DNA from: Fasciola hepatica
Lineage: Eukaryota; Platyhelminthes; Trematoda; Plagiorchiida; Fasciolidae
Direction: 5' to 3'
DNA: 64,000 bases
NCBI GenBank assembly: GCA_948099385.1
Contig: CANUEZ040000191.1
Location: 930,001-994,000, forward strand
A program made the position numbers and the translations under genes. Below are positions 13,288-26,823 of the stretch, one piece after another. Each line of letters begins with the position of its first letter. Position 1 is the first letter of the stretch. The notes under the pieces were generated by a model, which did no database searches, was not told where the DNA came from, and was given only the letters and a program-made list of their open reading frames with translations.

Positions 13288-15403
13288 CTAAGTAAAACCA
13301 AGGCATTCCCTTATGAACTATCCACACAGATTGCTCATACAATGCAATAGAGCAGTAGCAGAGTAGATTTGTATAATATGATTCTCCATGCAGCTTGAAC
13401 ACTGGACTGACCATTGAAAATGATGGAAGCACTGTACAGCTGTTTGATCCGCTAAGGGAATAATGAGCATTTCACATGGACAGAGCCCACACGGAGACAC
13501 GAACAAGGGTTGGGGATGAACGAATGTCAGTCGAACACCCAAACCACAAGGAATTTAGAGATGAATCTGTAAGATTTGTTCAACATATACACTACATGAT
13601 ATAGCACAATTCCCAAATTGGCTTCGGCTTTCGCTTTCGCTTTGAACGGTAACAACCAAATTCTCGCACACCGATCCAATCCTATGTTCCATCACTTCTC
13701 TATTTATGGGCCTAAGTAAAACCAAGGCATTCCCTTATGAACAATCCACACAGATTGCTCATACAATGCAATAGAGCAGTAGCACAGTAGATTTGTAGAA
13801 TATGATTCTACATACAGCTTGACCACGGAACTGACCATTGTAAATTATGGAAGCACAGTACAGCTGTTTGATCCGCTAAGGGAATCATGAGCACTGCACA
13901 TGGACAGAGCCCACACGGAGACACGAACAAGAGTTGGGGTGAACGAATGTTAGTAGAACACCCAAACCACAAGGCTATCCGATATGGGTCTCAACGCTTT
14001 GTTCAACATATACAATACATGATATAGCACAATCCCCAAATTGGCTTCGGCTTTCGCTTTCGCTTTGAACGGTAACAACCAAATTCTCGCACACCGATCC
14101 AATCCTATGTTCCATCACTTCTCTATTTATGGGCCTAAGTAAAACCAAGGCATTCCCTTATGAACAATCCACACAGATTGCTCATACAATGCAATAGAGC
14201 AGTAGCAGAGTAGATTTGTATAATATGATTCTACATACAGCTTGACCACGGAACTGACCATTGTAAATTATGGAAGCACAGTACAGCTGTTTGATCCGCT
14301 AAGGGAATCATGAGCACTGCACATGGACAGAGCCCACACGGAGACACGAACAAGAGTTGGGGTGAACGAATGTTAGTAGAACACCCAAACCACAAGGCTA
14401 TCCGATATGGGTCTCAACGCTTTGTTCAACATATACAATACATGATATAGCACAATCCCCAAATTGGCTTCGGCTTTCGCTTTCGCTTTGAACGGTAACA
14501 ACCAAATTCTCGCACACCGATCCAATCCTATGTTCCATCACTTCTCTATTTATGGGCCTAAGTAAAACCAAGGCATTCCCTTATGAACAATCCACACAGA
14601 TTGCTCATACAATGCAATAGAGCAGTAGCAGAGTAGATTTGTATAATATGATTCTCCATGCAGCTTGAACACTGAACTGACCATTGAAAATTATGGAAGC
14701 ACTGTACAGCTGTTTGATCCGCTAAGGGAATCATGAGCATTGCACATGGACAGAGCCCACACGGGGACACGAATAAGGGTTGGGGTGAACGATTGTCAGT
14801 CGAACACCCAAACCACAAGGCTATCCGATATGGGTCTCAACGCTTTGTTCAACATATACAATACATGATATAGCACAATCCCCAAATTGGATTCGGCTTT
14901 CGCTTTCGCTTTGAACGGTAACAACCAAATTCTCGCACACCGATCCAATCCTATGTTCCATCACTTCTCTATTTATGGGCCTAAGTAAAACCAAGGCATT
15001 CCCTTATGAACAATCCACACAGATTGCTCATACAATGCAATGGAGCAGTAGCACAGTAGATTTAAAGAATATGATTCTACATACAGCTTGACCACGGAAC
15101 TGACCATTGAAAATTATGGAAGCACAGTACAGCTGTTTGATCCGCTAAGGGAATCATGAGCACTGCACATGGACAGAGCCCACTCGGAGACACGAACAAG
15201 AGTTGGGGTGAACGAATGTTAGTAGAACACCCAAACCTCAAGGCTATCCCATATGGGTCTCAACGCTTTGTTCAACATATACAATACATGATATAGCACA
15301 ATCCCCAAATTGGCTTCGGCTTTCGCTTTCGCTTTGAACGGTAACAACCAAATTCTCGCACACCGATCCAATCCTATGTTCCATCACTTCTCTATTTATG
15401 GGC
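13288..15403. repeat. Block X, copy 2, with one extra monomer (2116 bp)
   Basis: It repeats all markers of copy 1 in order, including the +1 base and diverged patch (13552-13576), with an added unit at 14135-14557. That added unit has the GTAGCAGAGTAG-GTATAAT left part of an ordinary monomer and the CTACATACAG, GACCACGG and GTAAATT right part of its neighbour, so it looks like a recombinant. Where compared, the unit at 14558 and the one at 12442 showed no difference, which suggests a recent duplication. Confidence 0.85.
13552..13576. repeat. Strongly diverged patch in the variable segment, copy 2
   Basis: It is identical to the patch at 11859-11883 and 1693 bp from it, as expected for the duplicate block X. 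Confidence 0.8.
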
Positions 15404-15826
15404 CTAAGTAAAACCAAGGCATTCCCTTATGAACTATCCACACAGATTGCTCATACAATGCAATAGAGCAGTAGCAGAGTAGATTTGTATAATATGATTC
15501 TCCATGCAGCTTGAACACTGAACTGACCATTGAAAATGATGGAAGCACTGTACAGCTGTTTGATCCGCTAAGGGAATCATGAGCATTGCACATGGACAGA
15601 GCCCACACGGGGACACGAATAAGGGTTGGGGTGAACGAATGTCAGTCGAACACCCAAACCACAAGGCTATCCCATATGGGTCTCAACGCTTTGTTCAACA
15701 TATACAATACATGATATAGCACAATCCGCAAATTGGCTTCGCCTTTCGCTTTGGCTTTGAACGGTAACAATCAAATTCTCGGACACAGATCCTATCCTAT
15801 GTTCCATCACTTCTCTATTTATGGGC
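15404..15826. repeat. Junction monomer, start of a third X copy joined to ordinary array
   Basis: It opens with GAACTATCC, a change shared only with the unit at 13288, exactly 2116 bp earlier. It then continues as an ordinary monomer without the GGGGATG insertion or the diverged patch. This fits the edge of an unequal crossover between block X and near-consensus units. Confidence 0.6.
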
Positions 15827-16672
15827 CTAAGTAAAACCAAGGCATTCGCTTATGAACAATCCACACAGATTGCTCATACAATGCAATAGAGCAGTAGCAG
15901 AGTAGATTTGTATAATATGATTCTCCATGCAGCTTGAACACTGAACTGACCATTGAAAATGATGGAAGCACTGTACAGCTGTTTGATCCGCTAAGGGAAT
16001 CATGAGCACTGCACATGGACAGAGCCCACACGGGGACACGAACAAGGGTTGGGGTGAACGAATGTCAGTCGAACACCCAAACCACAAGGCTATCCGATAT
16101 GGGTCTCAACGCTTTGTTCAACATATACAATACATGATATAGCACAATCCCCAAATTGGCTTCGGCTTTCTCTTTGACTTTGTACGGTAACAACCAAATT
16201 TTCGCACACCGATCCAATCCTATGTTCCATCACTTCTCTATTTATGGGCCTAAGTAAAACCAAGGCATTCCCTTATGAACAATCCACACAGATTGCTCAT
16301 ACAATGCAATAGAGTAGTAGCAGAGTAGATTTGTAGAATATGATTCTCCATGCAGCTTGAACACTGAACTGACCATTGAAAATGATGGAAGCACTGTACA
16401 GCTGTTTGATCCGCTAAGGGAATCATGAGCATTGCACATGGACAGAGCCCACACGGGGACACGAACAAGGGTTGGGGTGAACGAATGTCAGTCGAACACC
16501 CAAACCTCAATGCTATCCGATATGGGTCTGAACGCTTTGTTCAACATATACAATACATGATATAGCACAATCCCCAAATTGGCTTCGGCTTTCGCTTTCG
16601 CTTTGAATGGTAACAACCAAATTCTCGCACACCGATCCAATCCTATGTTCCATCACTTCTCTATTAATCGGC

Positions 16673-17094
16673 CTGAATAAACCAATCCATTCCCTTATGA
16701 ACAATCCACACAGATTGCTCATACAATGCAATAGAGCAGTAGCAGAGTAGATTTGTATAATATGATTCTCCATGCAGCTTGAACACTGAACTGACCATTG
16801 AAAATGATGGAAGCACTGTACAGCTGTTTGATCCGCTAAGGGAATCATGTGCATTGCACATGGACAGAGCCCACACGGGGACACGAACAAGGGTTGGGGT
16901 GAACGATTGTCAGTCGAACAATCAAACCACAAGGCTATCCGATATGGATCTCTACGCTTTGTTCAATATACACACTACATGATATAGCACAATCCCCAAA
17001 TTGGCTTCGGCTTTCGCTTTCGCTTTGAACGGTAACAACCAAATTCTCGCACACCGATCCAATCCTATGTTCCATCACTTCTCTATTTATGGGC
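16673..17094. repeat. Variant monomer with altered start (AATCGGCCTGAATAAACC), copy 1
   Basis: The normally well-kept unit start is replaced by AATCGGCCTGAATAAACCAA, one base shorter than usual. The same start occurs only at 25979 and 34444 in this window. The loss removes a stop on the minus strand and lets a 139-codon frame run through the junction, an accident of phase rather than a gene. Confidence 0.75.
16846..16862. repeat. Perfect 17-bp palindrome CATGTGCA-T-TGCACATG (first of at least 17)
   Basis: In most units this site reads CATGAGCATTGCACATG, an imperfect dyad. A single A-to-T change makes 8-bp perfect arms around one central T. Copies start at 16846, 19805, 21496, 25307, 26152, 27843, 29112, 30382, 32076, 34617, 35463, 42232, 53228, 54496, 58302, 59572 and 60418. 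I found none before 16.8 kb. The change also removes a TGA in one plus-strand frame, so short open frames appear there; they have no other coding sign. Confidence 0.85.
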
Positions 17095-18784
17095 CTAAGT
17101 AAAACCAAGGCATTCCCTTATGAACAATCCACACAGATTGCTCGAACAATGCAATAGAGCAGTAGCAGTGTAGATTTGTATAATATGATTCTCCATGCAG
17201 CTTGAACACTGAACTGACCATTGAAAATGATGGAAGCACTGTACAGCTGTTTGATCCGCTAAGGGAATCATGAGCACTGCACATGGACAGAGCCCACACG
17301 GGGACACGAACAAGGGTTGGGGTGAACGAATGTCAGTCGAACACCCAAATCTCAATGCTATCCGTTATGTGTCTCAACGCTTTGTTCAACATATACAATA
17401 CATGATATAGCACCATCCCCAAATTGGCTTCGGCTTTCGCTTTCGCTTTGAATGGTTACAACAAATTCTCGCATACCGATCCAATCCTATGTTCCATCAC
17501 TTCTCTATTTATGGGCCTAAGTAAAACCAAGGCATTCCCTTATGAACAATCCACACAGATTGCTCATACAATGCAATAGAGCAGTAGCAGAGTAGATTTG
17601 TATAATATGATTCTCCATGCAGCTTGAACACTGAACTGACCATTGAAAATTATGGAAGCACTGTACAGCTGTTTGATCCGCTAAGGGAATCATGAGCATT
17701 GCACATGGACAGAGCCCACTCGGGGACACGAACAAGGGTTGGGGTGAACGATTGTCAGTCGAACACCCAAACCTCAAGGCTATCCGATATGGGTCTGAAC
17801 GCTTTGTTCAACATATACAATACATGATATAGCACAATCCCCAAATTGGCGTCGGCTTTCGCTTTCGCTTTGAACGGTAACAACCAAATTCTCGCACACC
17901 GATCCAATCCTATGTTCCATCACTTCTCTATTTATGGGCCTAAGTAAAACCAAGGCATTCCCTTATGAACAATCCACACAGATTGCTCGAACAATGCAAT
18001 AGAGCAGTAGCAGTGTAGATTTGTATAATATGATTCTCCATGCAGCTTGAACACTGAACTGACCATTGAAAATTATGGAAGCACTGTACAGCTGATTGAT
18101 CCGCTAAGGGAATCATGAGCATTGCACATGGACAGAGCCCACACGGGGACACGAACAAGGGTTGGGGTGAACGAATGTCAGTCGAACTCCCAAATCTCAA
18201 TGCTATCCGTTATGTGTCTCAACGCTTTGTTCAACATATACAATACATGATATAGCACCATCCCCAAATTGGCTTCGGCTTTCGCTTTCGCTTTGAATGG
18301 TTACAACAAATTCTCGCATACCGATCCAATCCTATGTTCCATCACTTCTCTATTTATGGGCCTAAGTAAAACCAAGGCATTCCCTTATGAACAATCCACA
18401 CAGATTGCTCATACAATGCAATAGAGCAGTAGCAGAGTAGATTTGTATAATATGATTCTCCATGCAGCTTGAACACTGAACTGACCATTGAAAATTATGG
18501 AAGCACTGTACAGCTGTTTGATCCGCTAAGGGAATCATGAGCATTGCACATGGACAGAGCCCACTCGGGGACACGAACAAGGGTTGGGGTGAACGATTGT
18601 CAGTCGAACACCCAAACCACAAGGCTATCCGATATGGGTCTGAACGCTTTGTTCAACATATACAATACATGATATAGCACAATCCCCAAATTGGCGTCGG
18701 CTTTCGCTTTCGCTTTGAACGGTAACAACCAAATTCTCGCACACCGATCCAATCCTATGTTCCATTACTTCTCTATTGATGGGC
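17095..18784. repeat. Tandem dimer higher-order repeat, two copies
   Basis: Markers GCTCGAACAATG (17140 and 17986), TCCGTTATGTGTC (17360 and 18205) and GGTTACAACAAATTC with its lost base (17453 and 18298) each recur at about 845 bp, two monomers minus one base. The second copy is therefore a direct duplicate of the first, with a few later changes. Confidence 0.75.
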
Positions 18785-20476
18785 CTAAGTAAAACCAAGG
18801 CATTCCCTTATGAACAATCCACACAGATTGCTCATACAATGCAATAGAGCAGTAGCAGAGTAGATTTGTATAATATGATTCTCCATGCAGCTTGAACACT
18901 GAACTGACCATTGAAAATGATGGAAGCACTGTACAGCTGTTTGATCCGCTAAGGGAATCATGAGCATTGCACATGGACAGAGCCCACACGGGGACACGAA
19001 CAAGGGTTGGGGTGAACGATTGTCAGTCGAACAATCAAACCACAAGGCTATCCCATATGGGTCTCAACGCTTTGTTCAACATATACAATACATGATATAG
19101 CACAATCCCCAAATTGGCTTCGGCTTTCGCTTTGGCTTTGTACGGTAACAACCAAATTCTCGCACACCGATCCAATCCTATGTTCCATCACTTCTCTATT
19201 TATGGGCCTAAGTAAAACCAAGGCATTCCCTTATGAACAATCCACACAGATTGCTCATACAATGCAATAGAGCAGTAGCAGTGTAGATTTGTATAATATG
19301 ATTCTCCATGCAGCTTGAACACTGAACTGACCATTGAAAATGATGGAAGCACTGTACAGCTGTTTGATCCGCTAAGGGAATCATGAGCACTGCACATGGA
19401 CAGAGCCCACACGGGGACACGAACAAGGGTTGGGGTGAACGAATGTCAGTCGAACACCCAAACCACAAGGCTATCCGATATGGATCTCTACGCTTTGTTC
19501 AATATACACACTACATGATATAGCACAATCTCCAAATTGGCTTCGGCTTTCGTTTTCGCTTTGAACGGTAACAAACAAATTCTCGCACACCGATCCAATC
19601 CTATGTTCCATCACTTCTCTATTTATGGGCCTAAGTAAAACCAAGGCATTCCCTTATGAACAATCCACACAGATTGCTCATACAATGCAATAGAGCAGTA
19701 GCAGAGTAGATTTGTATAATATGATTCTCCATGCAGCTTGAACACTGAACTGACCATTGAAAATGATGGAAGCACTGTACAGCTGTTTGATCCACTAAGG
19801 GAATCATGTGCATTGCACATGGACAGAGCCCACTCGGGGACACGAACAAGGGTTGGGGTGAACGATTGTCAGTCGAACACCCAAACCACAAGGCTATCCG
19901 ATATGGGTCTGAACGCTTTGTTCAACATATACAATACATGATATAGCACAATCCCCAAATTGGCGTCGGCTTTCGCTTTCGCTTTGAACGGTAACAACCA
20001 AATTCTCGCACACCGATCCAATCCTATGTTCCATCACTTCTCTATTTATGGGCCTAAGTAAAACCAAGGCATTCCCTTATGAACAATCCACACAGATTGC
20101 TCATACAATGCAATAGAGCAGTAGCAGGGTAGCTTTGTATGACGTGATTCTCCGGTCAGCTTGAACACTGAACTGACCATTGAAAATGATGGAAGCACTG
20201 TACAGCTGTTTGATCCGTTAACGGAATCATGAGCATTGCACATGGACAGAGCCCACACGGGGACACGAACAAGGGTTGGGGTGAACGAATGTCAGTCGAA
20301 CACCCAAACCACAAGGTTATCCCATATGGGTCTGAACGCATTGTTCAACATATACACTACATGATATAGCACAATCTCCAAATTGGCTTCGGCTTTCGCT
20401 TTCGCTTTGAACGGTAACAATTAAATTCTCGCACACCGATCCAATCCTATGTTCCATCACTTCTCTATTTATGGGC

Positions 20477-23400
20477 CTAAGTAAAACCAAGGCATTCCCT
20501 TATGAACAATCCACACAGATTGCTCATACAATGCAATAGAGCAGTAGCAGTGTAGATTTGTATAATATGATTCTCCATGCAGCTTGAACACTGAACTGAC
20601 CATTGAAAATGACGCAAGCACTGTACAGCTGTTTGATCCGCTAAGGGAATCATGAGCATTGCAAATGGACAGAGCCCACACGGGGACACGAACAAGGGTT
20701 GGGGTGAACGAATGTCAGTCGAACACCCAAACCACAAGGCTATCCCATATGGGTCTCAACGCATTGTTCAACATATACACTACATGATATAGCACAATCC
20801 TTAAATTGGCTTCGGCTTTCGCTTTCGCTTTGAACGGTAACAACCAAATTCTCGCACACCGATCCAATCCTATGTCCCATCACTTCTCTATTTATGGCTT
20901 TATGTATAACGATGGTATTCCTTTATGAACAATCCACACAGATTGCTCATACAATGCAATAGAGCAGTAGCAGAGTAGATTTGTATAATATGATTCTACA
21001 TGCAGCTTGAACACTGAACTGACCATTGAAAATTATGGAAGCACTGTACAGCTGTTTGATCCGCTAAGGGAATCATGAGCATTGCACATGGACAGAGCCC
21101 ACTCGGAGACACGAACAAGGGTTGGGGTGAACGAATGTCAGTCGAACACCCAAATCTCAAGTCTATACCATATGGGTCTCAACGCTTTGTTCATCATATA
21201 CACTACATGATAAAGCACATTCCCCAAATTGGCTTCGGCTTTCGCTTTGATTTGTACGGTAACAACCAAATTCTCGCACACCGATCCAATCCTATGTTCC
21301 ATCACTTCTCTATTTATGGGCCTAAGTAAAACCAAGGCATTCCCTTATGAACAATCCACACAGATTGCTCATACAATGCAATAGAGCAGTAGCAGAGTAG
21401 ATTTGTATAATATGATTCTCCATGCAGCTTGAACACTGAACTGACCATTGAAAATGATGGAAGCACTGTACAGCTGTTTGATCCGCTAAGGGAATCATGT
21501 GCATTGCACATGGACAGAGCCCACTCGGGGACACGAACAAGGGTTGGGGTGAACGATTGTCAGTCGAACACCCAAACCACAAGGCTATCCGATATGGGTC
21601 TGAACGCTTTGTTCAACATATACAATACATGATATAGCACAATCCCCAAATTGGCGTCGGCTTTCGCTTTCGCTTTGAATGGTTACAACCAAATTCTCTC
21701 ACACCGATCCAATCCTATGTTCCATCACTTCTCTATTTATGGGCCTAAGTAAAACCAAGGCATTCCCTTATGAACAATCCACACAGATTGCTCATACAAT
21801 GCAATAGAGCAGTAGCAGGTTAGCTTTGTATGACGTGATTCTCCGGTCAGCTTGAACACTGAACTGACCATTGAAAATGATGGAAGCACTGTACAGCTGT
21901 TTGATCCGCTAATTGAATCATGAGCATTGCACATGGACAGAGCCCACACGGGGACACGAACAAGGGTTGGGGTGAACGAATGTCAGTCGAACACCCAAAC
22001 CACAAGGTTATCCGATATGGGTCTCAACGCTTTGTTCAACATATACACTACATGATATAGCACAATCCCCAAATTGGCTTCGGCTTTCGCTTTCGCTTTG
22101 AACGGTAACAATCAAATTCTCGCACACACCGATCCAATCCTTTGTTCCATCACTTCTCTATTTATGGGCCTAAGTAAAACCAAGGCATTCCCTTATGAAC
22201 AATCCACACAGATTGCTCATACAATGCAATGGAGCAGTAGCAGTGTAGATTTGTATAATATGATTCTCCATGCAGCTTTAACATTGAACTGACCATTGAA
22301 AATTATGGAAGCACTGTACAGCTGATTGATCCGCTAAGGGAATCATGAGCATTGCACATGGACAGAGCCCACACGGGGACACGAACAAGGGTTGGGGTGA
22401 ACGAATGTCAGTCGAACACCCAAACCACAAGGCTATCCCATATGGGTCACAACGCCTTGTTCAACATATACACTACATGATATAGCACAATCCTTAAATT
22501 GGCTTCGGCTTTCGCTTTCGCTTTGAACGGTAACAACCAAATTCTCGCACACCGATCCAATCCTATGTCCCATCACTTCTCTATTTATGGCTTTATGTAT
22601 AACGATGGTATTCCTTTATGAACAATCCACACAGATTGCTCATACAATGCAATAGAGCAGTAGCAGAGTAGATTTGTATAATATGATTCTCCATGCAGCT
22701 TGACCACGGAACTGACCATTGAAAATGATGGAAGCACTGTACAGCTGTTTGATCCGCTAAGGGAATCATGAGCATTGCACATGGACAGAGCCCACTCGGA
22801 GACACGAACAAGGGTTGGGGTGAACGAATGTCAGTCGAACACCCAAACCTTAATTCTATAACATATGGGTCTCAACGCTTTGTTCATCATATACACTAGA
22901 TGATAAAGCACATTCCCCAAATTGGCTTCAGCTTTCGCTTTGACTTTGTAAGGTAACAACGAAATTCTCGCACACCGATCCAATCCTATGTTCCATCACT
23001 TCTCTATTTATGGGCCTAAGTAAAACCAAGGCATTCCCTTATGAACAATCCACACAGATTGCTCATACAATGCAATAGAGCAGTAGCAGTGTAGATTTGT
23101 ATAATATGATTCTCCATGCAGCTTGAACACTGAACTGACCATTGAAAATTATGGAAGCACTGTACAGCTGTTTGATCCGTTAAGGGAATCATGAGCATTG
23201 CACATGGACAGAACCCACACGGGGACACGAACAAGGGTTGGGGTGAACGAATGTCAGTCGAACACCCAAACCTCAAGGCTATCCGATATGGGTCTGAACG
23301 CTTTGTTCAACATATACAATACATGATATAGCACAATCCCCAAATTGGCTTCGGCTTTCGCTTTCGCTCTGAACGGTAACAACCAAATTCTCGCACACCG

Positions 23401-25132
23401 ATCCAATCCTATGTTCCATCACTTCTCTATTTATGGGCCTAAGTATAACCAAGGCATTCCCTTATGAACAATCCACACAGATTGCTCATACAATGCAATA
23501 GAGCAGTAGCAGTGTAGATTTGTATAATATGATTCTCCATGCAGCTTGAACACTGAACTGACCATTGAAAATGATGGAAGCACTGTACAGCTGTTTGATC
23601 CGCTAAGGGATTCATGAGCATTCCACATGGACAGAGCCCACACGGGGACACGAACAAGGGTTGGGGTGAACGAATGTCAGTCGAACAACCAAACCTCAAG
23701 GCTATCCGATATGGGTCTCAACGCTTTGTTCAACATATACAATACATGATATAGCACAATCCCCAAATTGGCGTCGGCTTTCGCTTTCGCTTTGAATGGT
23801 TACAACCAAATTCTCTCACACCGATCCAATCCTATGTTCCATCACTTCTCTATTTATGGGCCTAAGTAAAACCAAGGCATTCCCTTATGAACAATCCACA
23901 CAGATTGCTCATACAATGCAATAGAGCAGTAGCAGGTTAGCTTTGTATGACGTGATTCTCCGGTCAGCTTGAACACTGAACTGACCATTGAAAATGATGG
24001 AAGCACTGTACAGCTGTTTGATCCGCTAATTGAATCATGAGCATTGCACATGGACAGAGCCCACACGGGGACACGAACAAGGGTTGGGGTGAACGAATGT
24101 CAGTCGAACACCCAAACCACAAGGTTATCCGATATGGGTCTCAACGCTTTGTTCAACATATACACTACATGATATAGCACAATCCCCAAATTGGCTTCGG
24201 CTTTCGCTTTCGCTTTGAACGGTAACAATCAAATTCTCGCACACACCGATCCAATCCTTTGTTCCATCACTTCTCTATTTATGGGCCTAAGTAAAACCAA
24301 GGCATTCCCTTATGAACAATCCACACAGATTGCTCATACAATGCAATGGAGCAGTAGCAGTGTAGATTTGTATAATATGATTCTCCATGCAGCTTTAACA
24401 TTGAACTGACCATTGAAAATTATGGAAGCACTGTACAGCTGATTGATCCGCTAAGGGAATCATGAGCATTGCACATGGACAGAGCCCACACGGGGACACG
24501 AACAAGGGTTGGGGTGAACGAATGTCAGTCGAACACCCAAACCACAAGGCTATCCCATATGGGTCACAACGCTTTGTTCAACATATACAATACATGATAT
24601 AGCACAATCCCCAAATTGGCTTCGGCTTTCGCTTTCGCTTTGAACGGTAACAACCAAATTCTCGCACACCGATCCAATCCTATGTCCCATCACTTCTCTA
24701 TTTATGGCTTTATGTATAACGATGGTATTCCTTTATGAACAATCCACACAGATTGCTCATACAATGCAATAGAGCAGTAGCAGAGTAGATTTGTATAATA
24801 TGATTCTCCATGCAGCTTGAACACTGAACTGACCATTGAAAATTATGGAAGCACTGTACAGCTGTTTGATCCGCTAAGGGAATCATGAGCATTGCACATG
24901 GACAGAGCCCACTCGGAGACACGAACAAGGGTTGGGGTGAACGAATGTCAGTCGAACACCCAAACCTTAATTCTATAACATATGGGTCTCAACGCTTTGT
25001 TCATCATATACACTACATGATAAAGCACATTCCCCAAATTGGCTTCAGTTTTCGATTTGACTTTGTACGGTAACAACGAAACTCTCGCACACCGATCCAA
25101 TCCTATGTTCCATCACTTCTCTATTTATGGGC
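20477..25132. repeat. Large block Q, copy 1 (11 monomers)
   Basis: Its units match those at 29363-34020 in order at an offset of 8886 bp (8888 after an extra +2 indel). Shared rare marks include ATGGCTTTATGTATAACG at 20890s, 22570s and 24690s, GATTTGTACGG with a lost base near 21250, the GGTTAGC-GACGTG-CCGGTC segment at 21818, the +2 CACACACCG forms, CACTAGATGATAAAG near 22875, CGCTCTGAACGG near 23366 and GGGATTCATGAGCATTCC near 23608. The copies are not identical: for example GCTAAGGG near 22334 against GCTAATTG near 31220. Confidence 0.8.
21818..21850. repeat. Diagnostic haplotype GGTTAGC-GACGTG-CCGGTC
   Basis: Nine linked substitutions in about 30 bp set this segment apart from the majority monomer. 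The same full haplotype is at 23935 and 30704, and a near-identical form (GGGTAGC) at 20127. A partial form with only the first six changes is at 26051. It is a useful marker of block Q lineage. Confidence 0.8.
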
Positions 25133-25978
25133 CTAAGTAAAACCAAGGCATTCCCTTATGAACAATCCACACAGATTGCTCATACAATGCAATAGAGCAG
25201 TAGCAGTGTAGATTTGTATAATATGATTCTCCATGCAGCTTGAACACTGAACTGACCATTGAAAATGATGGAAGCACTGTACAGCTGTTTGATCCGTTAA
25301 GGGAATCATGTGCATTGCACATGGACAGAACCCACACGGGGACACGAACAAGGGTTGGGGTGAACGAATGTCAGTCGAACACCCAAACCTCAAGGCTATC
25401 CGATATGGGTCTCAACGCTTTGTTCAACATATACAATACATGATATAGCACAATCCCCAAATTGGCTTCGGCTTTCGCTTTCGCTTTGAACGGTAACAAT
25501 CAAATTTTCGCACACCGATCCAATCCTATGTTCCATCACTTCTCTAATAATGGGCCTGAATGAAACCAAGGCATTCCCTTATGAACAATCCACACAGATT
25601 GCTCATACAATGCAATAGAGCAGTAGCAGAGTAGATTTGTATAATATGATTCTCCATGCAGCTTGAACACTGAACTGACCATTGAAAATGATGGAAGCAC
25701 TGTACAGCTGTTTGATCCACTAAGGGAATCATGAGCATTGCACATGGACAGAGCCCACACGGGGACACGAACAAGGGTTGGGGTGAACGAATGTCAGTCG
25801 AACACCCAAACCTCAATGCTATCCGATATGGGTCTCAACGCTTTGTTCAACATATACAATACATGATATAGCACAATCCCCAAATTGGCTTCGGCTTTCG
25901 CTTTGACTTTGTACGGTAACAACCAAATTCTCGCACACCGATCCAATCCTATGTTCCATCACTTCTCTATTAATCGGC

Positions 25979-26400
25979 CTGAATAAACCAATCCATTCCC
26001 TTATGAACAATCCACACAGATTGCTCATACAATGCAATAGAGCAGTAGCAGGTTAGCTTTGTATGACGTGATTCTCCATGCAGCTTGAACACTGAACTGA
26101 CCATTGAAAATGATGGAAGCACTGTACAGCTGTTTGATCCGCTAAGGGAATCATGTGCATTGCACATGGACAGAGCCCACACGGGGACACGAACAAGGGT
26201 TGGGGTGAACGAATGTCAGTCGAACACCCAAACCTCAAGGCTATCCGATATGGGTCTCAACGCTTTGTTCAACATATACAATACATGATATAGCACAATC
26301 CCCAAATTGGCTTCCGCTTTCGCTTTCGCTTTGAACGGTAACAACCAAATTCTCGCACACCGACCCAATCCTATGTTCCATCACTTCTCTATTTATGGGC
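25979..26400. repeat. Variant monomer with altered start, copy 2, with conversion-like patch
   Basis: It has the same altered start as the units at 16673 and 34444. At 26051-26070 it carries GGTTAGCTTTGTATGACGTG, six substitutions from its duplicate partner at 34444, while the linked downstream change CCGGTCAGC is absent (it has CCATGCAGC). That makes it a mosaic of two unit types inside about 30 bp. Confidence 0.75.
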
Positions 26401-26823
26401 CTAAGTAAAACCAAGGCATTCCCTTATGAACAATCCACACAGATTGCTCATACAATGCAATAGAGCAGTAGCAGAGTAGATTTGTATAATATGATTCTCC
26501 ATGCAGCTTGAACACTGAACTGACCATTGAAAATTATGGAAGCACTGTACAGCTGTTTGATCCGCTAATTGAATCATGAGCATTGCACATGGACAGAGCC
26601 CACTCGGGGACACGAACAAGGGTTGGGGTGAACGAATGTCAGTCGAACACCCAAACCACAAGGCTATCCGATATGGGTCTCAACGCTTTGTTCAACATAT
26701 ACACTACATGATATAGCACAATCTCCAAATTGGCTTCGGCTTTCGCTTTCGCTTTGAACGGTAACAATTAAATTCTCGCACACCGATCCAATCCTATGTT
26801 CCATCACTTCTCTATTTATGGGC

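Larger units (their letters stand above)
15827..20476. repeat. Array domain 3: mixed units with a tandem dimer
   Basis: It contains the first copies of several variants seen again much later: the ATGTGCATTGCACAT palindrome form (16846, 19805), the GGATCTCTACGC patch (near 16945 and 19480), the AATCGGCCTGAATAAACC unit (16673) and the GGGTAGC-GACGTG segment (20127). A dimer at 17095-18784 is described separately. Units vary by substitution more than in the right half of the window. Confidence 0.6.

Noticed and set aside
16513..16932. 139-codon minus-strand frame
   Set aside because: It is made by a one-base loss at the unit start that joins two otherwise separate frames. The same effect at 34284, 42744, 50780, 55854 and 60930 follows the same kind of -1 event.
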